Positions 43,806-56,271 of a DNA stretch of 64,000 bases are shown here, one piece after another. Source of the DNA: Corylus avellana (Eukaryota; Streptophyta; Magnoliopsida; Fagales; Betulaceae); assembly GCF_901000735.1 (NCBI RefSeq), contig NC_081549.1, forward strand, positions 19,605,584 to 19,669,583, in the 5' to 3' direction. The translations under genes and the position numbers were made by a program. The stretch's first letter is position 1. Every line of letters begins with the position of its first letter. The notes beneath the pieces were generated by a model. That model was given only the letters and a program-made list of their open reading frames with translations. It was not told the DNA's origin and did not search any database.

Positions 43806-45189
43806 CAGTGGCGGATCCAGATAATTTATATTGGGAGTGCCGCTAAAATCTTTTTGGCATCCTAAAAATTTTCTCCGATTCACTCTAAAAATTTGGTAAT
43901 TCACACAATATATGCATTACAACAAAATATCTATAAAAGTTCATGCTTAAATTGATATATTAGAAATGTAACATGTCGGCACTATATGAAATAAAACTTA
44001 CATTCCCAATACAAATAGTTTGCTGTTGACATGAGCAACAACAACAAAAAGCTAAACAAGAACTTCAACAAACAAAGTAACTATTCAAAATATTATCTAA
44101 CTATCACAAACACATAATAATACAAACTACTTACTACTTAAGAAATAAACTTGAGCACAATTAATTGTGTCTAAGAAAAATGAGTACCTTTTAGTGAATC
44201 AGAGATATCTTAAGGGATTTCTTGAAAACAAACAAAACACAATAAGGTCTAGCTGAATGCTGTAAACCAATAAAAACAAATAATGAATTAGAAAAAGAAA
44301 TGATTGAACACACACAAAAAAAAAAAAAAAAGGAGTTATCTTCTAAATTGTCTTCTAAACTTCCTCCCACACTAATTAATTTTAGTACTTTTATTTTATT
44401 TTTAAATTGTATTCTAAACTTTCTCACCATATTTTTTTTTTAAAAAAAAAAAAAAAAAAAAAAATTCCACCTCCTCACGCCTACTCCTCTATTTATTTAT
44501 TTTTTTCTTCCTTAAAATTCCACTTTCACACCTTCTACCTTCTAGAATTTAATGCTTACATTTTACTCTCTTCATTTATTTCTTTTCTTCCTTCAAATTC
44601 CACTAACTCACCCTTTTAGAATCTAAATTCTAACGCTATCTTCTTGTTTTTGTCTGAGTTCTCCTCACCTTCTAGAATCTAATGCCTTTCTATTTTCTTT
44701 AATATATATTTTTTTCTACCTTAAAACTCACCATTCTACTGTCTACAGCTATTTCTTTTATTATTATTTTTTTTCCTTCCTTCAACTTCAGTCTTCAACT
44801 CACACGCAAGTCTATAGCCTACTCCTTGCAGTTTTTTTTTTTTTTTTTTTTTTATCCTTATCTTTTAACCACTCATTTCTTATCTTCTATTTCCAATTTT
44901 CCACCTTTCACGAGACAAGACTCCTCATTCCTCACTCCTCACCAATTCACCTCCTCACTCCTCACTCCTCACCAGACTCACCTCTTCTCTTCCCATCTCA
45001 AGACTAAACCTTCAAAGTTCAAACAAATGAACAATCAAACATAAAACACCCACTTGGACTACTACTACACAGTATAATGTGCAGATGGGGTGCCGTGGGT
45101 TATGTGGGTAGAAAAAAAAAAAAAATTTTTTTTTTTTTTTAAAAAAAAATCTCATGGCACCCCCAAAAACTAACGTGACTCCGTCACTG
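43806..45189. mobile_element. hAT-like nonautonomous element, 1384 bp
   Basis: Ends CAGTGGCGGATCC and, on the other strand, CAGTGACGGAGTC, followed inward by GGG(A/G)GTGCC. An 8-bp ACATCAAG lies on both sides (43798-43805, 45190-45197). The unit 2 counterpart at about 60407-60414 has a single ACATCAAG followed directly by GACTACTC, which proves insertion. The interior is AT-rich and pyrimidine-rich with no transposase. 8-bp duplications and CA(G)...(C)TG ends fit hAT. Confidence 0.88.
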
Positions 45190-45977
45190 ACATCAAGGAC
45201 TACTCAGTAATTAAAGGAGAACCACAAAACTATATATAAGTAATAAATGAGACCACTGAAAAGTTTCAAAGTAGAAATGATGAAGATCAAAAAATAAATA
45301 AATAATTTAGGCTTCCACTTTTATTTAGAATAATAGTTTTATTTAAGTTATTTGAAATAATTTTATATTTATATTAAATCTTAAGAGTTAGTGTTATTTT
45401 ATAATTTAATAATAGGTTTAACCCAAAATTAGTCAAATTAGGTAGGATTAAAATTTGGTCGGTATTTAATTAAGTGTACTTTTGTATTTCAATAAAAATC
45501 AATTAAAATTAATGAATAAACATATTTTGTTCTTTAAAATACTGTTCTTTTGTTGAAAATAATGACAAGGGAATAGATGGGAGTCGGCTATTGCTGTGGG
45601 GAATCATTTGGCTACCATTTGTGTGCTTTTTTTTTTGGGAGAATGAGAATTTTGGAATTTATAAGATTATTATGAAAGAGAATAGCAAATAATTTTGCAA
45701 GATTATTACAGAAAATCTTGCAGCTGACAGAATCTAATTACAATGGACGTACGATTTCCTGGCATGGCAGTAGAGTTTAGAGAGATATAATGATTCTGCT
45801 TATGAACAGACTCGGAAGGTACGCATGCCAGCTAGTCACATGCAGGAGTAGAGATGAAAGTTACCCTAAACAGTTTCATAGCAATAATGACAAGGACGGC
45901 TGGTTGATGTCGGCGAAGAAATAGAAGTGCGCAAATCGATTTACCAAAATGTCCTTTCCTTCTCCGCCTAATTACTG

Positions 45978-46008
<31 letters not shown>

Positions 46009-46336
46009 CTTTTCTTTTCTTTTTTTTTAACTAGTAAATCTCATAGCTCATATACTTTCTCTGTTTCCGAAGACATCTACTCATCATCTAGATAGAGTAA
46101 TAATATAAAAAAGATTAATTTTTTTTAAAAATGTAATATAACATTTAAAATTATTAATAGATCAAAATTTAATAATAATTATTTTAAATTTAATATTAAT
46201 TTTAAAAATTTGAGATGATATAAAAATGTTATATTCACAGATACAATCCTTATTGGATTAGCATGGCTAGACGGTGGGGGGCCTAGCTCACAAGTTCCTA
46301 CAATCAAAATCTTGCAACTGGCAGCTGAATCTTATA
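45190..46336. other. Unit 1 spacer, nothing coding
   Basis: Collinear with about 60415-61420. Contains a poly-T tract at 45980-46028 absent from unit 2. No reading frame is conserved between the two copies. Confidence 0.6.
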
Positions 46337-47001
46337 GGCCCGTTTGTCAACAGCCTTGAGGTCGATGCTGTAAGAGCGATGCTTTACATTTAAATTCTGA
46401 TGCGATGATAATAATACTTGGTACAATACGATCGAAATGCGCTTACTGCTTGATTTTAAATAGCAAAACTTACGTTATTCGTACTTACAGCACCTAGCAA
46501 AAGCCAACCCGGATAATAGCCAAACGAAATTATATATATATATATAAAGAAATGAAAAATATTAAAAACTTTTTTTAAAAAAAAAAAAAAGAAGAAAGAT
46601 CGGTGGTTCAGCCATCCCTTGGCCAAATAGGGTGGCGGACCCGCCCCATTTTAGCAAGAGGTACAGCTCCGGCCCGATCTGGTTGTGGTCGAACCACCCC
46701 ATGGCCAAAGGGGTGGTGGTCAGGCCACCTGTAAGTCCAAAAAAAAAAAAGGGGCCGGGTGCATTTGGGGGTAGCGAGGACCGCACCCAAAGGGAACTGG
46801 GGTGGTTTTGACCACCCACCCGGCCGTGTAAGGGTGGCGAGAAACCTTGACCCTTGAAGTTAAACCCACCCAAATGAACCGATCTGTTTTGGCCTTTTTA
46901 GGTTGGCGAACCACCCCATATGCTCACGATATGGGGGTGTCTCCAGCCACCCTTGGCCAAAATAAGTCGGTTGACCTCGGCAACCAAGGAGCCACCGATA
47001 C

Positions 47002-47040
<39 letters not shown>

Positions 47041-47055
47041 TAACATTTTCCTTTA

Positions 47056-47107
<52 letters not shown>

Positions 47108-47287
47108 AAGTTGTCATTATCCGGTTACTTGTTGGTTGGGGTATGGGAAATACGAATAATTAGGTTTTGTTATTGAAAACTGTGTGCGATTTTTGACTGC
47201 ACAGCCTGCACATATCAGAATGGCACTGTAGCTGGAACAGTACCGTTCCAACTACAGTGCCAGCCGGCGCTGTTGGCAAACGGGGCC
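46337..47287. mobile_element. TIR element with nested foldback, 951 bp
   Basis: Ends GGCCCGTTTGTCAACAGC and, on the other strand, GGCCCCGTTTGCCAACAGC. ATA lies on both sides (46334-46336, 47288-47290), and unit 2 has the empty site CTTATAATGG at 61412-61421. Inside, CCGGATAATAGCC (46510) faces GTCATTATCCGG (47113), enclosing a GC-rich inverted core (CGGTGGTTCAGCC / GGAGCCACCGATACG) and poly-A/T tracts. A 3-bp duplication suggests PIF/Harbinger, though ATA is not the usual TTA/TAA. Confidence 0.8.
47040..47104. repeat. AT microsatellite
   Basis: (AT)n of about 45 bp next to a T run of about 30. Other notable (AT)n runs are at 6362-6398, 16097-16127, 57423-57450 and 62308-62336. Confidence 0.95.
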
Positions 47288-48281
47288 ATAATGAACGATT
47301 TCCCGGCATTGCAGTAGAGTGTACCTAAAAATATATGATTCTGCTACGACTCAACGACTCACAAGTCACATGCAGGGTAACTTTTATTAGTTTTTCTAAA
47401 CAATTGCATCTAGATGTGCTTGGTGAAGGACTTGAAAAAAAAAGACTATTATTTCTCTCCAAATTAATTTCAATATTCTTATTTTTTACATTACATTAAT
47501 AATTTTTTATTATTATTTAAATAAAAATATTACTATAAAATAATTTTTTTTCCCACTTTTCCAAATAAAAGTTTTATTATTTTCGCACGTCAATCAAAGC
47601 TAATTACCATTCTAATTCATTACCCTTTTCAAGTCCTTAGAAAAATATACCGAGAAATGACAAGGGCGGCTAGTAATTGATGTCGGAGAAGAAACGGAAG
47701 GGACCCAAATGGGTACGCTTTTGACTTTTCAGCTCATAGAGACGTGGGCAAATCGATTTACCACTGCCTTTTCTTTTGAACCAGCTCATACTTTATCCAA
47801 CACCAAAGCCACGGTACCACACAGTATACGAGTTCCTGTGAGGAACAACTACAAGACGCATCACCCACTAACTATAATAATTACTTCTCACTATACAAAA
47901 ATAACTTTTGCATGTTTTCTTGTGAGGACATTTTTCAAAACCATTGTTTTCTTCACTAATGTTTTCTTGTTGCGTAGTTTTTACAGACAACCTACTTTTT
48001 TAATTGTCCGATTTTTATTATCGGAAGAGGCGGCTCTGACGTGCATGTACACCAGTATCACTGCGTCCTTTGTAATTTGTATAACTTTTTTTTTTTTTTT
48101 TTTTTTTTCACAACAAAAAATAATGCTGGGTAAAATAGTATTAAGGTAGCTCTTAGCACATCAAAATAATAATATATTAGGAAACGCAGTGTTTTATTAT
48201 GTTGAATTTAAACCACAATAAATACATGTGACATATATAGGCCACACTTTAATATCCTAGAGAATTTCTTACGCATTGATT
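47288..48281. other. Spacer downstream of methyltransferase 1
   Basis: Collinear with 61430-61925 plus 63332-63793 of unit 2; the hAT-like element at 61926 splits the second copy. No gene is supported. Confidence 0.6.
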
Positions 48282-49742
48282 CTACAAATTCCCCACTCGT
48301 CCAATCCTCAAAGAAATTGGAAACTTGACAGTCTTCTGGTCTTGTCCATCTTCAGTACTCCAAGCATGCTTAAATTCCTCAACAACACCATCGCTCAAAG
48401 GCTCCACACCCTTCTCCCTCGCCGTTTGATACCCTGACCATGATCTTAAGTAGGTGAAATAATGATCCAAATCCATCAATTTTTCAGTCTCAAACTGAAA
48501 TGGCCCAGTGTGATCAACTCCATCCACCGGCTCAAATGGAAAATCGATGCTTCTATACTTGTCCTCTACTAATTTAACGGGCGGCTCCAAATAGGGATCA
48601 ACAGTTTTGTAATAGCGATGGAGGACTGCGTCGACCGAGTCATTGACTTGTGGGATGAAGTAGGTCCATGCAGCAATGACACCATGGGGTTTTTTGAGCA
48701 CCCATTTCACTTGTTGATAGAAATTAGGAAGGTCGAACCAGTGGAGGGCCACAGCAATAGTCACAACATCGATGCTTGATTCGGCAGCAACATTTCTTTC
48801 AACCTCGGCTATAGACATGGTGGGAGGAGTTTGTTGGTATCTTATATTGGGTAGCCTCGGTGCCAATGAGAGCTGTTTTGGGCTTGTATCTGTGGCTATC
48901 ACATTCTTGTACATCTCAGCTAACTGCAAATATGGTTAAACTGGAATTATATGTCTCTAATCGACACCAATGAGCAATGACATGACAATTATATGTCTCT
49001 ATGTTGCTTGGGCAAGATAGGACATCCTTATTCCTTATAATAAAAGTGTAAGAAACAATGCAGAATGTGTTCCTATTTCTTAGTGAGCATTATCTGTTTG
49101 TTAGTTTATCATGTTGCAAGTTGAGTCCTTTAGTTTAGGAGTATAAGTTCCTTAATAGTCCATGTTATTCTAGTAGTGGTTAAGTGGGTCTTTGTTGTTA
49201 GGAGAGAGTGGTTCAATTGTAGTTTATTTAAATATTTTACTTAATGAATGATAATATCAGTTTATCTAGATCTAGAATATCTCTGATTTCACTTTGTTTT
49301 CCGTCTCTCATCCTAACAATTGTAGGGAAAAGATTATTGCTTGTGCATCTATCCTTTCTTATTCTTAACAAAAAGAGTAATGATACAATAAATTTGTTCT
49401 ATTAAGTTATTTTTACTCTTCCCAATATATTTTGGATTCCTCCGCTTGATTTGGGAGTGTTAAACTTCATTCATATTCGTCTGGTCTAATCCTAATAGGA
49501 GTCCAAATACCCTATACAAAATTCCCAATATTAACCTATACAACAAAATGTTAGAATTTGCAGGAGAGAAGGAAAGGAAAAACGAAACTCACAGATCGAG
49601 CAGCCTGGCCGTTTCCGGTGCCGGCATCCCACGCAAGGTCTTGAGAGGGTGTCTTGGAAGCAATGAATTGAAACAGTTCTTGAGGGTAAATTGGCCGGCC
49701 GTCTGCATAATTCTCCGCCTGATTAAGGAACAATTCTGCCAT
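48282..49742 (-). CDS. SAM-dependent methyltransferase, two exons (putative methyltransferase DDB_G0268948-like)
   Basis: Exon 1 is 49593-49742 (50 codons, MAELFLNQAENYADGRP). Exon 2 is 48282-48923 (213 codons plus stop). The intron 48924-49592 has GT (TCT|GTGAGT) and AG (TTTGCAG|TTA) borders in phase 0, giving 263 aa. Joining restores the class I SAM motif: DLAWDAGTGNGQ then LAEMYKNVIATD, with the ribose-binding Asp after the second strand. Motif post-II IDVVTIAVALHWFD and a C-terminal substrate region with YFTYLRSWSGYQ follow. The architecture is that of the Methyltransf_11 family of small cytosolic plant enzymes; the substrate is unknown. The intron is enlarged by sequence that may include a solo LTR (about 49047-49315). 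A TATA box lies about 55 bp before the ATG. Confidence 0.88.
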
Positions 49743-49792
49743 CTCTCTCTGTCTCTGGTTTTCAGGTTTGATCAGGTTTAACTTTGGCTATC

Positions 49793-49799
49793 ATTTATA
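49793..49799 (-). promoter_or_regulatory. TATA box of methyltransferase 1
   Basis: CCTATAAATGATAG on the minus strand, about 51-57 bp upstream of the ATG at 49742, implying a 5' UTR of only about 25 nt. A CT-rich tract lies just before the ATG. Confidence 0.55.
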
Positions 49800-49802
49800 G
49801 GC

Positions 49803-50539
49803 TGAAAAAGATTGAAGACAATAATACCGCATGTGAACCAAACCCACTTGCTACCTGTCAATAGACTCACGACTTTATGGGAAGGACGACTTATTCTTCC
49901 AACAGACTTTTTAACAATTAAAAACACTTTTAAGGCCACCCAAACAGGCTCTCTAAGTCAGGAAGCATCACGGCAATTTCGTATCTCATTGTGCTAGAAT
50001 CACTTTTGACCGACATTTCATTCCAGCCAATGCCTATTGTTGTGGGGAATCATTTGGAATAGCAAATAATTTGGCTTTGTCTTTTTCAGTCAATGTGTTC
50101 CAAGTTGGTGTTCCATTATTTTATAAAAATTATTCTCTTTGAATGAGTGTTCTTTGTGTCAATGTGTGATAATGCTGTAAAGATAAAAGGAGTTTTGAGT
50201 TTTTTTTTTTTTTTTTTTTGGGGGGGTGGGGGTTGAAAATGTATAAGGCGATTGCTCAGCGTAGCCCTCTAAATTCTTTTACTAAAGCTACAATTGAAGA
50301 TTAATAAATGGGATCTACCTTCCAAACAACCTCTACAAAACACATAAATGATCATTTTCATTATATCTCCAACTAATTAAGCAGTCTATCCCTTGTTAAT
50401 TAAGTCTATTCCGGACAACCAGCCATAAAATGAAAGGTTGTCGTGAAAGGGTCCAAGGGGGAACCAAATCAGCCTCCACCATACAACATGCATGTAACTT
50501 TTTATCTCTAATATATTCACATATCTCAGTACAATCATA
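49803..50539. other. Spacer between units 1 and 2
   Basis: No gene seen. A piece at about 50035-50075 (GTTGTGGGGAATCATTTGG) resembles 45590 and 60790. A T run followed by G-rich sequence is at 50198-50230. Confidence 0.5.
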
Positions 50540-50960
50540 CGTACCTATTTTAGAAATACTCCAAGTGCGTTGATCGGGCGAGTTGGAGGAGTTCAAGATC
50601 GGCTCGTATGTACTGTTCACAAGCTCGAGCAAGTCTTCTAGGCAAGCCGAGTGTCTTATCGAGCACTCGGCTCGGCTCGCCAATTTCTCACCTTTCTTGA
50701 GCCACTCTGTCGGCTAAGCCCCAAAATCGCCACCATCTTAGCCGCACACAGTGTTTCTCGTTCTTTCCCCCTCTTTCTCTCTGATGTAAAGCAATATGCA
50801 GGGGAGCGGCGACAACGGCGTGGGAGAAAGAAGGGGAAGAAGAAAAGAAAAATGGAAGAAAGGAAAGGGCTACGTGTTTTACCAAACGCAAGGGCCTGGC
50901 CCCTTTTTTTTGTTTTCTTTTGCTAAGGCTAAGGGGATAAGATATCCCCTTATAGCCAAC
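50540..50960. repeat. GAGCTCG/CGGCTCG-rich fragment and hairpin
   Basis: 50560-50690 holds CGGCTCG and GCTCGAGC motifs like those in the hAT-like element at 61926, so it is probably a degraded relative. Further on, AGGGGATAAGATATCCCCTT (50930-50951) is a perfect short hairpin. No coding frame is convincing. Confidence 0.5.
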
Positions 50961-51232
50961 ACACGTGGCAGTATGTAGATTTTCCTTTTAATTCAAACCT
51001 CTCACTTTTTTAAACTACACTACTGCCCTCACCTTATTTTATTTCCATCATTTGTTAATTAATATTTAACCTCTTATTTAATTTAACTACAATTTACTAT
51101 TACAAATAATTATTTATGATACTAGTACTTATTATTCCTGAATATTTACTATTTCAAGATTAATTCCTGAATATCCTTTTAATTTAATTAATTCAAATTA
51201 CTTATAGAGATATTCAACGTGAAAATCAAGTG

Positions 51233-51475
51233 GACATGGGATTTGGATTTTCTCAATTTTAGGTTCTTCATTTTTATGAGTATAATTTTCTTTTGTTATA
51301 TTTAATAATGTATATAGTTACATAGTAAATATGTTGTCACATTGTTTAAAGACACCATATATATCATTAAATATAATAAAATAAATTATAATCATAAAAC
51401 AAAGAACCTAAAATGGAGAAAATCCTTATCTCATGTCCACACACACAAGTGGGTTCAATCCCTCTAGATATTTTA
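51233..51475. mobile_element. Foldback MITE-like element, copy 2
   Basis: Homologue of 26485-26795, with the same loop (GTTACATA(A/G)TAAATATGTTG) and arms, but the left outer arm is eroded. It marks the left side of unit 2 as 26485 marks unit 1. Confidence 0.7.
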
Positions 51476-54258
51476 TTTTATTCTATTTATTTATTTTTTT
51501 AACATGTTTGCACAAGTAAGACTAAAAGAGAACGTGAATTCGAACTAATAATCTCTACACGTAGTCTTCAACCGATCGAGCTACTTCTTAAATATTTTTC
51601 CCTCTAGATTTAAGCCTTAACATCACGAGAGTTCAGATGGACTCCAAAGTCCTCATTCTAGATTGATGTATTAGGCTGCATTATTTATTTTGGTTAATTT
51701 CTTGCCTGAGTCTTCTAGAAGTAGCAATGTAGTCTTCAATCTAGATTAATGCTTAGGTCCACCAAACCTCATTAATTTTGGGTAATGTCTTGTCAGACTC
51801 TTCAACAAATAGTTTATAATGTACGACCCAACTTTTGTGTATGACACGAGTGTCAATTTGATATGCTCGAATTTGTTAAAATATTGATTAAGTAATTAAT
51901 TTTTTTTTTTTTAATCAGCTTAAATTTTTGAAATAACTGGTAATTTAATATGGTATTAAAGTCGAAGGTCTTGAATCGAACCTTGACTCCGTCAATTCAC
52001 TCTCATTTAAATTAAATATTTCACGTGTTGGACCTTATCTATTAAAAAAGAGTTTGAGCCGAGACGTGAAGGAGAGTGTTAAAATATTAATTAAGTGATT
52101 AAATTTACATTTTCCCATCAACTAAAGCTTTTGAGATAACTCCTAATTTAACAGGTGTTTGGATAGATGGAATTTCAAACTGCCAGAATAATTACTTGAC
52201 CATGTGAGAGCAGCCTCTTACATTTGCTCATTACATGCATGTAATTTTAAATTGCACGTCTATTAAATTTCGACCAGTGCATGAATATTAACAATTTTTT
52301 CTTTTAAACTTTTATAACAAAAAAAATATCGATATTTATGATATTTTGACAAGATTTAATGAAAAACCCTAATAGAAAAAAACATTGTAAAAAATTAAAA
52401 ATTCCATACTCAAATTAAGAGTTTTTAAACATTAAATAGTAATATCAAAACACATGAGGATTTGTGAACCTTCCCTATAATAAATATAGAAGTCTCGTCG
52501 CTGAAAAATGTGAGAGAGAACCAAATTTACCAAGACAAATATAGAAATCTCGTCAGATTTTTTTTTTTTTTTTTTCACGGCTTCCCTAGGTGCCAAGGTT
52601 CCTCCCAATCTACGATCAACCCAACAAACCCGCATGAGAAGTGTTAGGGAGCTGAACAAATTAATCCAAAAAAATTTTCAAACTAACGTGGCAGACTGTG
52701 AGTGACAAATAAGGGAGAGAGAATTGCATTTTTTTTAAAATTTAAAAACCATTGCCATGTCAATTTAATAATTTTCTTGAGTTTATTTGTTTAGCTCTTT
52801 AGCACTTCTCAACCCACATAGCCATCTTCCGATAATCCTATCTTAAAAAATCTTCCCCATCCATTTTTGGTGAAGCTTCCCTGTGATAACTAATTATTAT
52901 GGAAAGCCCAGATTGTCCCTTATATGGGCCAAATGGTGGCTCACGGCCCAACTCTAATTCTTCAATCCGTGGAATGGGCAGGGGCACAGACATAGGCCTC
53001 CTAATTTTCTAGGCTGGTCTACCAATTCTGCAACAAACTCCGACACCCCCAACTCAAAAGCTACCATTGTTTTGATCAGATCCTTGGATTTGGCCCATGT
53101 TTGTAAAAAAATGTATTATAATTTTTTTTAATGGTTTAAATTTAATTTTAAATTTTTCATAAAAAAAATATATATATAGTGAAATTAAATCTGAACCGGC
53201 ACCGAGGCCCAATCCAAGGTGATTAGCATCAGAATATGCATGCTTTCCTTACTTTCTTGTACCATCTTCATCCTTCAACTCAAATTAATGGGGGTCAAAA
53301 ATTACGGAAATTCAAACCACTTGGAGTCCCATAAAGGTGAATTGAAATGTGGCATTTCATACTTTCTTGTGTCATCTTCATCCTTCAACTCAAATTAATG
53401 GGGGTCAAAAATTACGGAAATTCAAACCACTAAGAGTCTCATAAAGGTGAATTGAAATGTGGCATTTCATACTATCAACAAACCAATTTCATAGGCATCA
53501 TTGTGAGGATCGTGAGGGATATATACTTGCAGCAAAGAGTACAACCAAATTGGTATCTTAGAATACGTAGTGATGGAGGCATTGGCTGCAGTGCACATCA
53601 TGTACTGAAATTTAGTCTAGATTTGGGACTATAGAAAATTGGATTGGAGGGTGATGCGGTCTAAATTATGAATGCTGTGAAAGCTATAGAATAAAATTGG
53701 AGTAGATATGGTCAACTAGCGAAGGATGCTAAATGGGTCTTGAAATAATGAAAAGTTGGCGTAATTGTCATGAATAAAGTATAATTTTGTCAAAAGAATT
53801 GATGGTATTTTACTTTTTGGTCCCAAAAAATCGAAAGAGTCGATTTCAATGCAAAATGTTATAGAATTAAGCTGAAATGTGGTCAAGCAAATATGATAGA
53901 TCTTCCTTCTCTTTTTCCACTAATATTTTAAGATTTTTGCTTCTCTCTTTTTCAGTTCATGCCGACTGCCGAGTACGACTTTCATTATATAAATCTAATC
54001 ACTAGTCTTCATCCGAGGATATATTCAAGGGTTGGAAAAACAAAAAAACAAAAAATTAATTCCAAAACGCTGATGAATTATTCTGCAGGATGCAAAGTTG
54101 GAAAATAAATGATCACAGAAGGCCCCATCAACCCAGGGAGCTCATCTTGCCCATGTTTGCACATCAATAATAAATATACTGCACTGCCTGAAAACAAACT
54201 ATCTACTACAATCATTTCAAAGATCATTACTAACAAACTCAAACAAAAGTTTTTAGAA
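51476..54258. other. 3' flank of LecRK D' (left part of unit 2)
   Basis: Collinear with 26796-30017. It has one copy of the 246-bp motif that is tripled in unit 1, an extra T run at 52558-52576, and the same CAACTCAAATTAATGGG direct repeat (53276-53470). No gene is supported. Confidence 0.6.
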
Positions 54259-56271
54259 TCAGCGACCTCCTGAGAGAAGTGACTCTGCAGCAAAAGAGGA
54301 CTGTGTAAACCTGTCCCTCGAAGACGGATAGGTCATGGCAAAATCACTGAAACCACCTTCCTTATGATGCGTAAATGTTAAGCCGTTGGCACAAAGGCCA
54401 AGCGATGATAAATCAGGAAGAGGAAAATCACCCTCCAAGAACTGTACTACTTGGCGCATGCTTGGCCTAGCAGTAGGCTCTGAATGGGAACAGAGCAACC
54501 CAAGTTTCAAAACAAGCTCTACTTCCTCTGCTACATAATCTGCACCCAAACTTACATCTCTTGCCGCAAGAATTTCGCCTCGGTTCCAATGAGAAAACAC
54601 CAATTCAAGCAGAAGGACGTCATCTGCTGCTCCTCTTGGCTCTATTGGTCTCCTTCCACAAGAAACCTCAAGCAAAAACGCCCCGAAAGCAAACACATCG
54701 GTGCCAGTCGTGGCCTTACCGCTTCGACTATGCTCCGGCGCAAGATACCCAAAAGTTCCGACCACATGGGTAGTTTGAGGAGCAGTTCCATGATCATATA
54801 ATCTTGCAAGGCCGAAGTCTCCTAATCTGGCATTCAATTCACCATCTAGCAAGACATTACTAGCCTTGACATCTCTGTGAATAACAACCTGCTCCCATTC
54901 TTCATGCAGATAAAACAGCCCCGATGCTACACCTTTTATCACTCGAAATCTCTGGCTCCAGCTCAGTGTAACCTCAGGTTGGTCGAAGAGGTACTTGTCT
55001 AGGCTGCCGTAGGGCATGTAGTCGTACACCAAAAGCAGCTCTCCCTTGCGCCGGCAATACCCCAAGAGTGGAACTAAATTCCTGTGACGAAGCCGACCAA
55101 TGCTTACAATTTCTGCGACAAATTCTTTCATCCCCTGTCTTGATTCATGGGAGACCCTCTTCACTGCAATCTCAATTTTTGAGGTAGGTAGTATACCTCT
55201 ATACACCCTACCAAATCCGCCAGTGCCCAACAGGTATTTGTCCCTAAATCCATTTGTGGCAATATAAAGATCTTTGAATTTGAATCTGTGAGGCCCATAT
55301 TGAAGCTCCCAGTCTTCAAGCAATTCTGCAAACTTCCTTTTCCTTTTTATGAAATAAACTGCAGCTGAAATTGCTACGGAGACTAAACTGACAATAATCA
55401 CAGGCAACCCAATTGTCAAAAATTTAGATCTGGGTTTACCTCCAATCCTTGGCAGCTTGGGAAGTTGAGAGAGATCAAGTTCTGGAGCCAGGCCGTTCAC
55501 CTTAAAGCTCCATCCCGTAACATAATGGGCTGTTAGGACTGAGCCGGTTGAGGAAGAGAAGCCAACATACATGTTGTCTTCAATGATGGGTGAAAGATCA
55601 CGGAACAAAGACAAGAGCGGAGTTTTGGGTTTTCCGACATTAATTGGAGCCATAGTGACCTCGATTTTCTTCTCGACACCATCATATTCCACCCAAACTC
55701 GCATTTGGCGGCCGCTGATAAGACTCAGGTTCCTAAACCCACCATTGTTGTCGGCATTATATCCTGCGGGAAAAGATTTGTTTGACTTCAACCCATTTAT
55801 ATCAATCCCAACATGGTTATCATTGATGTCAGCAAACTCGCTGCTCTGGATGGTATCGAGCTCTACGGCGAAAACATGGTTGGTGTCATTACCGTTGTTG
55901 CTACCATTGAAAAGGCCAAGGTACTGGCTTGGGAGAGCTCCTGGGAGCCCTCTTGTCGGAGCAACAACAAAAGCAATGCCATGGCCGCTCAAAGCGGGAT
56001 ATTCAGAAATGATAGCAAATACAAAGGTAGTAGAGAAGGAGGAAGCGGTGCCATTCAAGGATTTCTTGAAGCTGACCTGATTGGGGTAGAAAGCATGACC
56101 CTTTTGCTGTCTGGTGTCATTGGTGAGCCTCAAAAGGCCATTAGGGGTGATTTCAGCTATGCCGTCTAGGCTTAGATTTCCCGATCTAAACCCATTGAAG
56201 AGAAAGCTGGTATCTTCAGAGGCTACAAAGCTCACGAGGAGAGGCAGCAGGATTGCCAGTTTGGGAAACAT
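54259..56271 (-). CDS. L-type lectin receptor kinase (copy D')
   Basis: 670 codons plus stop from the ATG at 56271 that matches the only possible start of D. A further in-frame ATG at 56292 would add MQKKKIA, partly from an A run, and is less likely. Signal peptide, lectin with Glu137, Asp139, Ser143 (for Asn), Asp148 and His153, TM about 284-308. Kinase: GTGGFGRV, Lys371, HRD Asp467, DFG Asp485, APEH, complete. It is nearly the same protein as D. Changes include NGFRDKYLLG, PYGSLDKYLF and, in the C-lobe, LLLELVFSHW where all A-, B- and D-type copies have LLLDWVFS. Its proximal promoter lacks the LTR/MITE found at D. Confidence 0.95.
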   Translation of the reverse strand: MFPKLAILLPLLVSFVASEDTSFLFNGFRSGNLSLDGIAEITPNGLLRLTNDTRQQKGHAFYPNQVSFKKSLNGTASSFSTTFVFAIISEYPALSGHGIAFVVAPTRGLPGALPSQYLGLFNGSNNGNDTNHVFAVELDTIQSSEFADINDNHVGIDINGLKSNKSFPAGYNADNNGGFRNLSLISGRQMRVWVEYDGVEKKIEVTMAPINVGKPKTPLLSLFRDLSPIIEDNMYVGFSSSTGSVLTAHYVTGWSFKVNGLAPELDLSQLPKLPRIGGKPRSKFLTIGLPVIIVSLVSVAISAAVYFIKRKRKFAELLEDWELQYGPHRFKFKDLYIATNGFRDKYLLGTGGFGRVYRGILPTSKIEIAVKRVSHESRQGMKEFVAEIVSIGRLRHRNLVPLLGYCRRKGELLLVYDYMPYGSLDKYLFDQPEVTLSWSQRFRVIKGVASGLFYLHEEWEQVVIHRDVKASNVLLDGELNARLGDFGLARLYDHGTAPQTTHVVGTFGYLAPEHSRSGKATTGTDVFAFGAFLLEVSCGRRPIEPRGAADDVLLLELVFSHWNRGEILAARDVSLGADYVAEEVELVLKLGLLCSHSEPTARPSMRQVVQFLEGDFPLPDLSSLGLCANGLTFTHHKEGGFSDFAMTYPSSRDRFTQSSFAAESLLSGGR

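Noticed and set aside
46562..46914. Overlapping Gly/Pro-rich frames of 60-103 codons
   Set aside because: They lie in the GC-rich foldback core of a TIR element with poly-A/T runs. No conserved domain, and the unit 2 site is empty.
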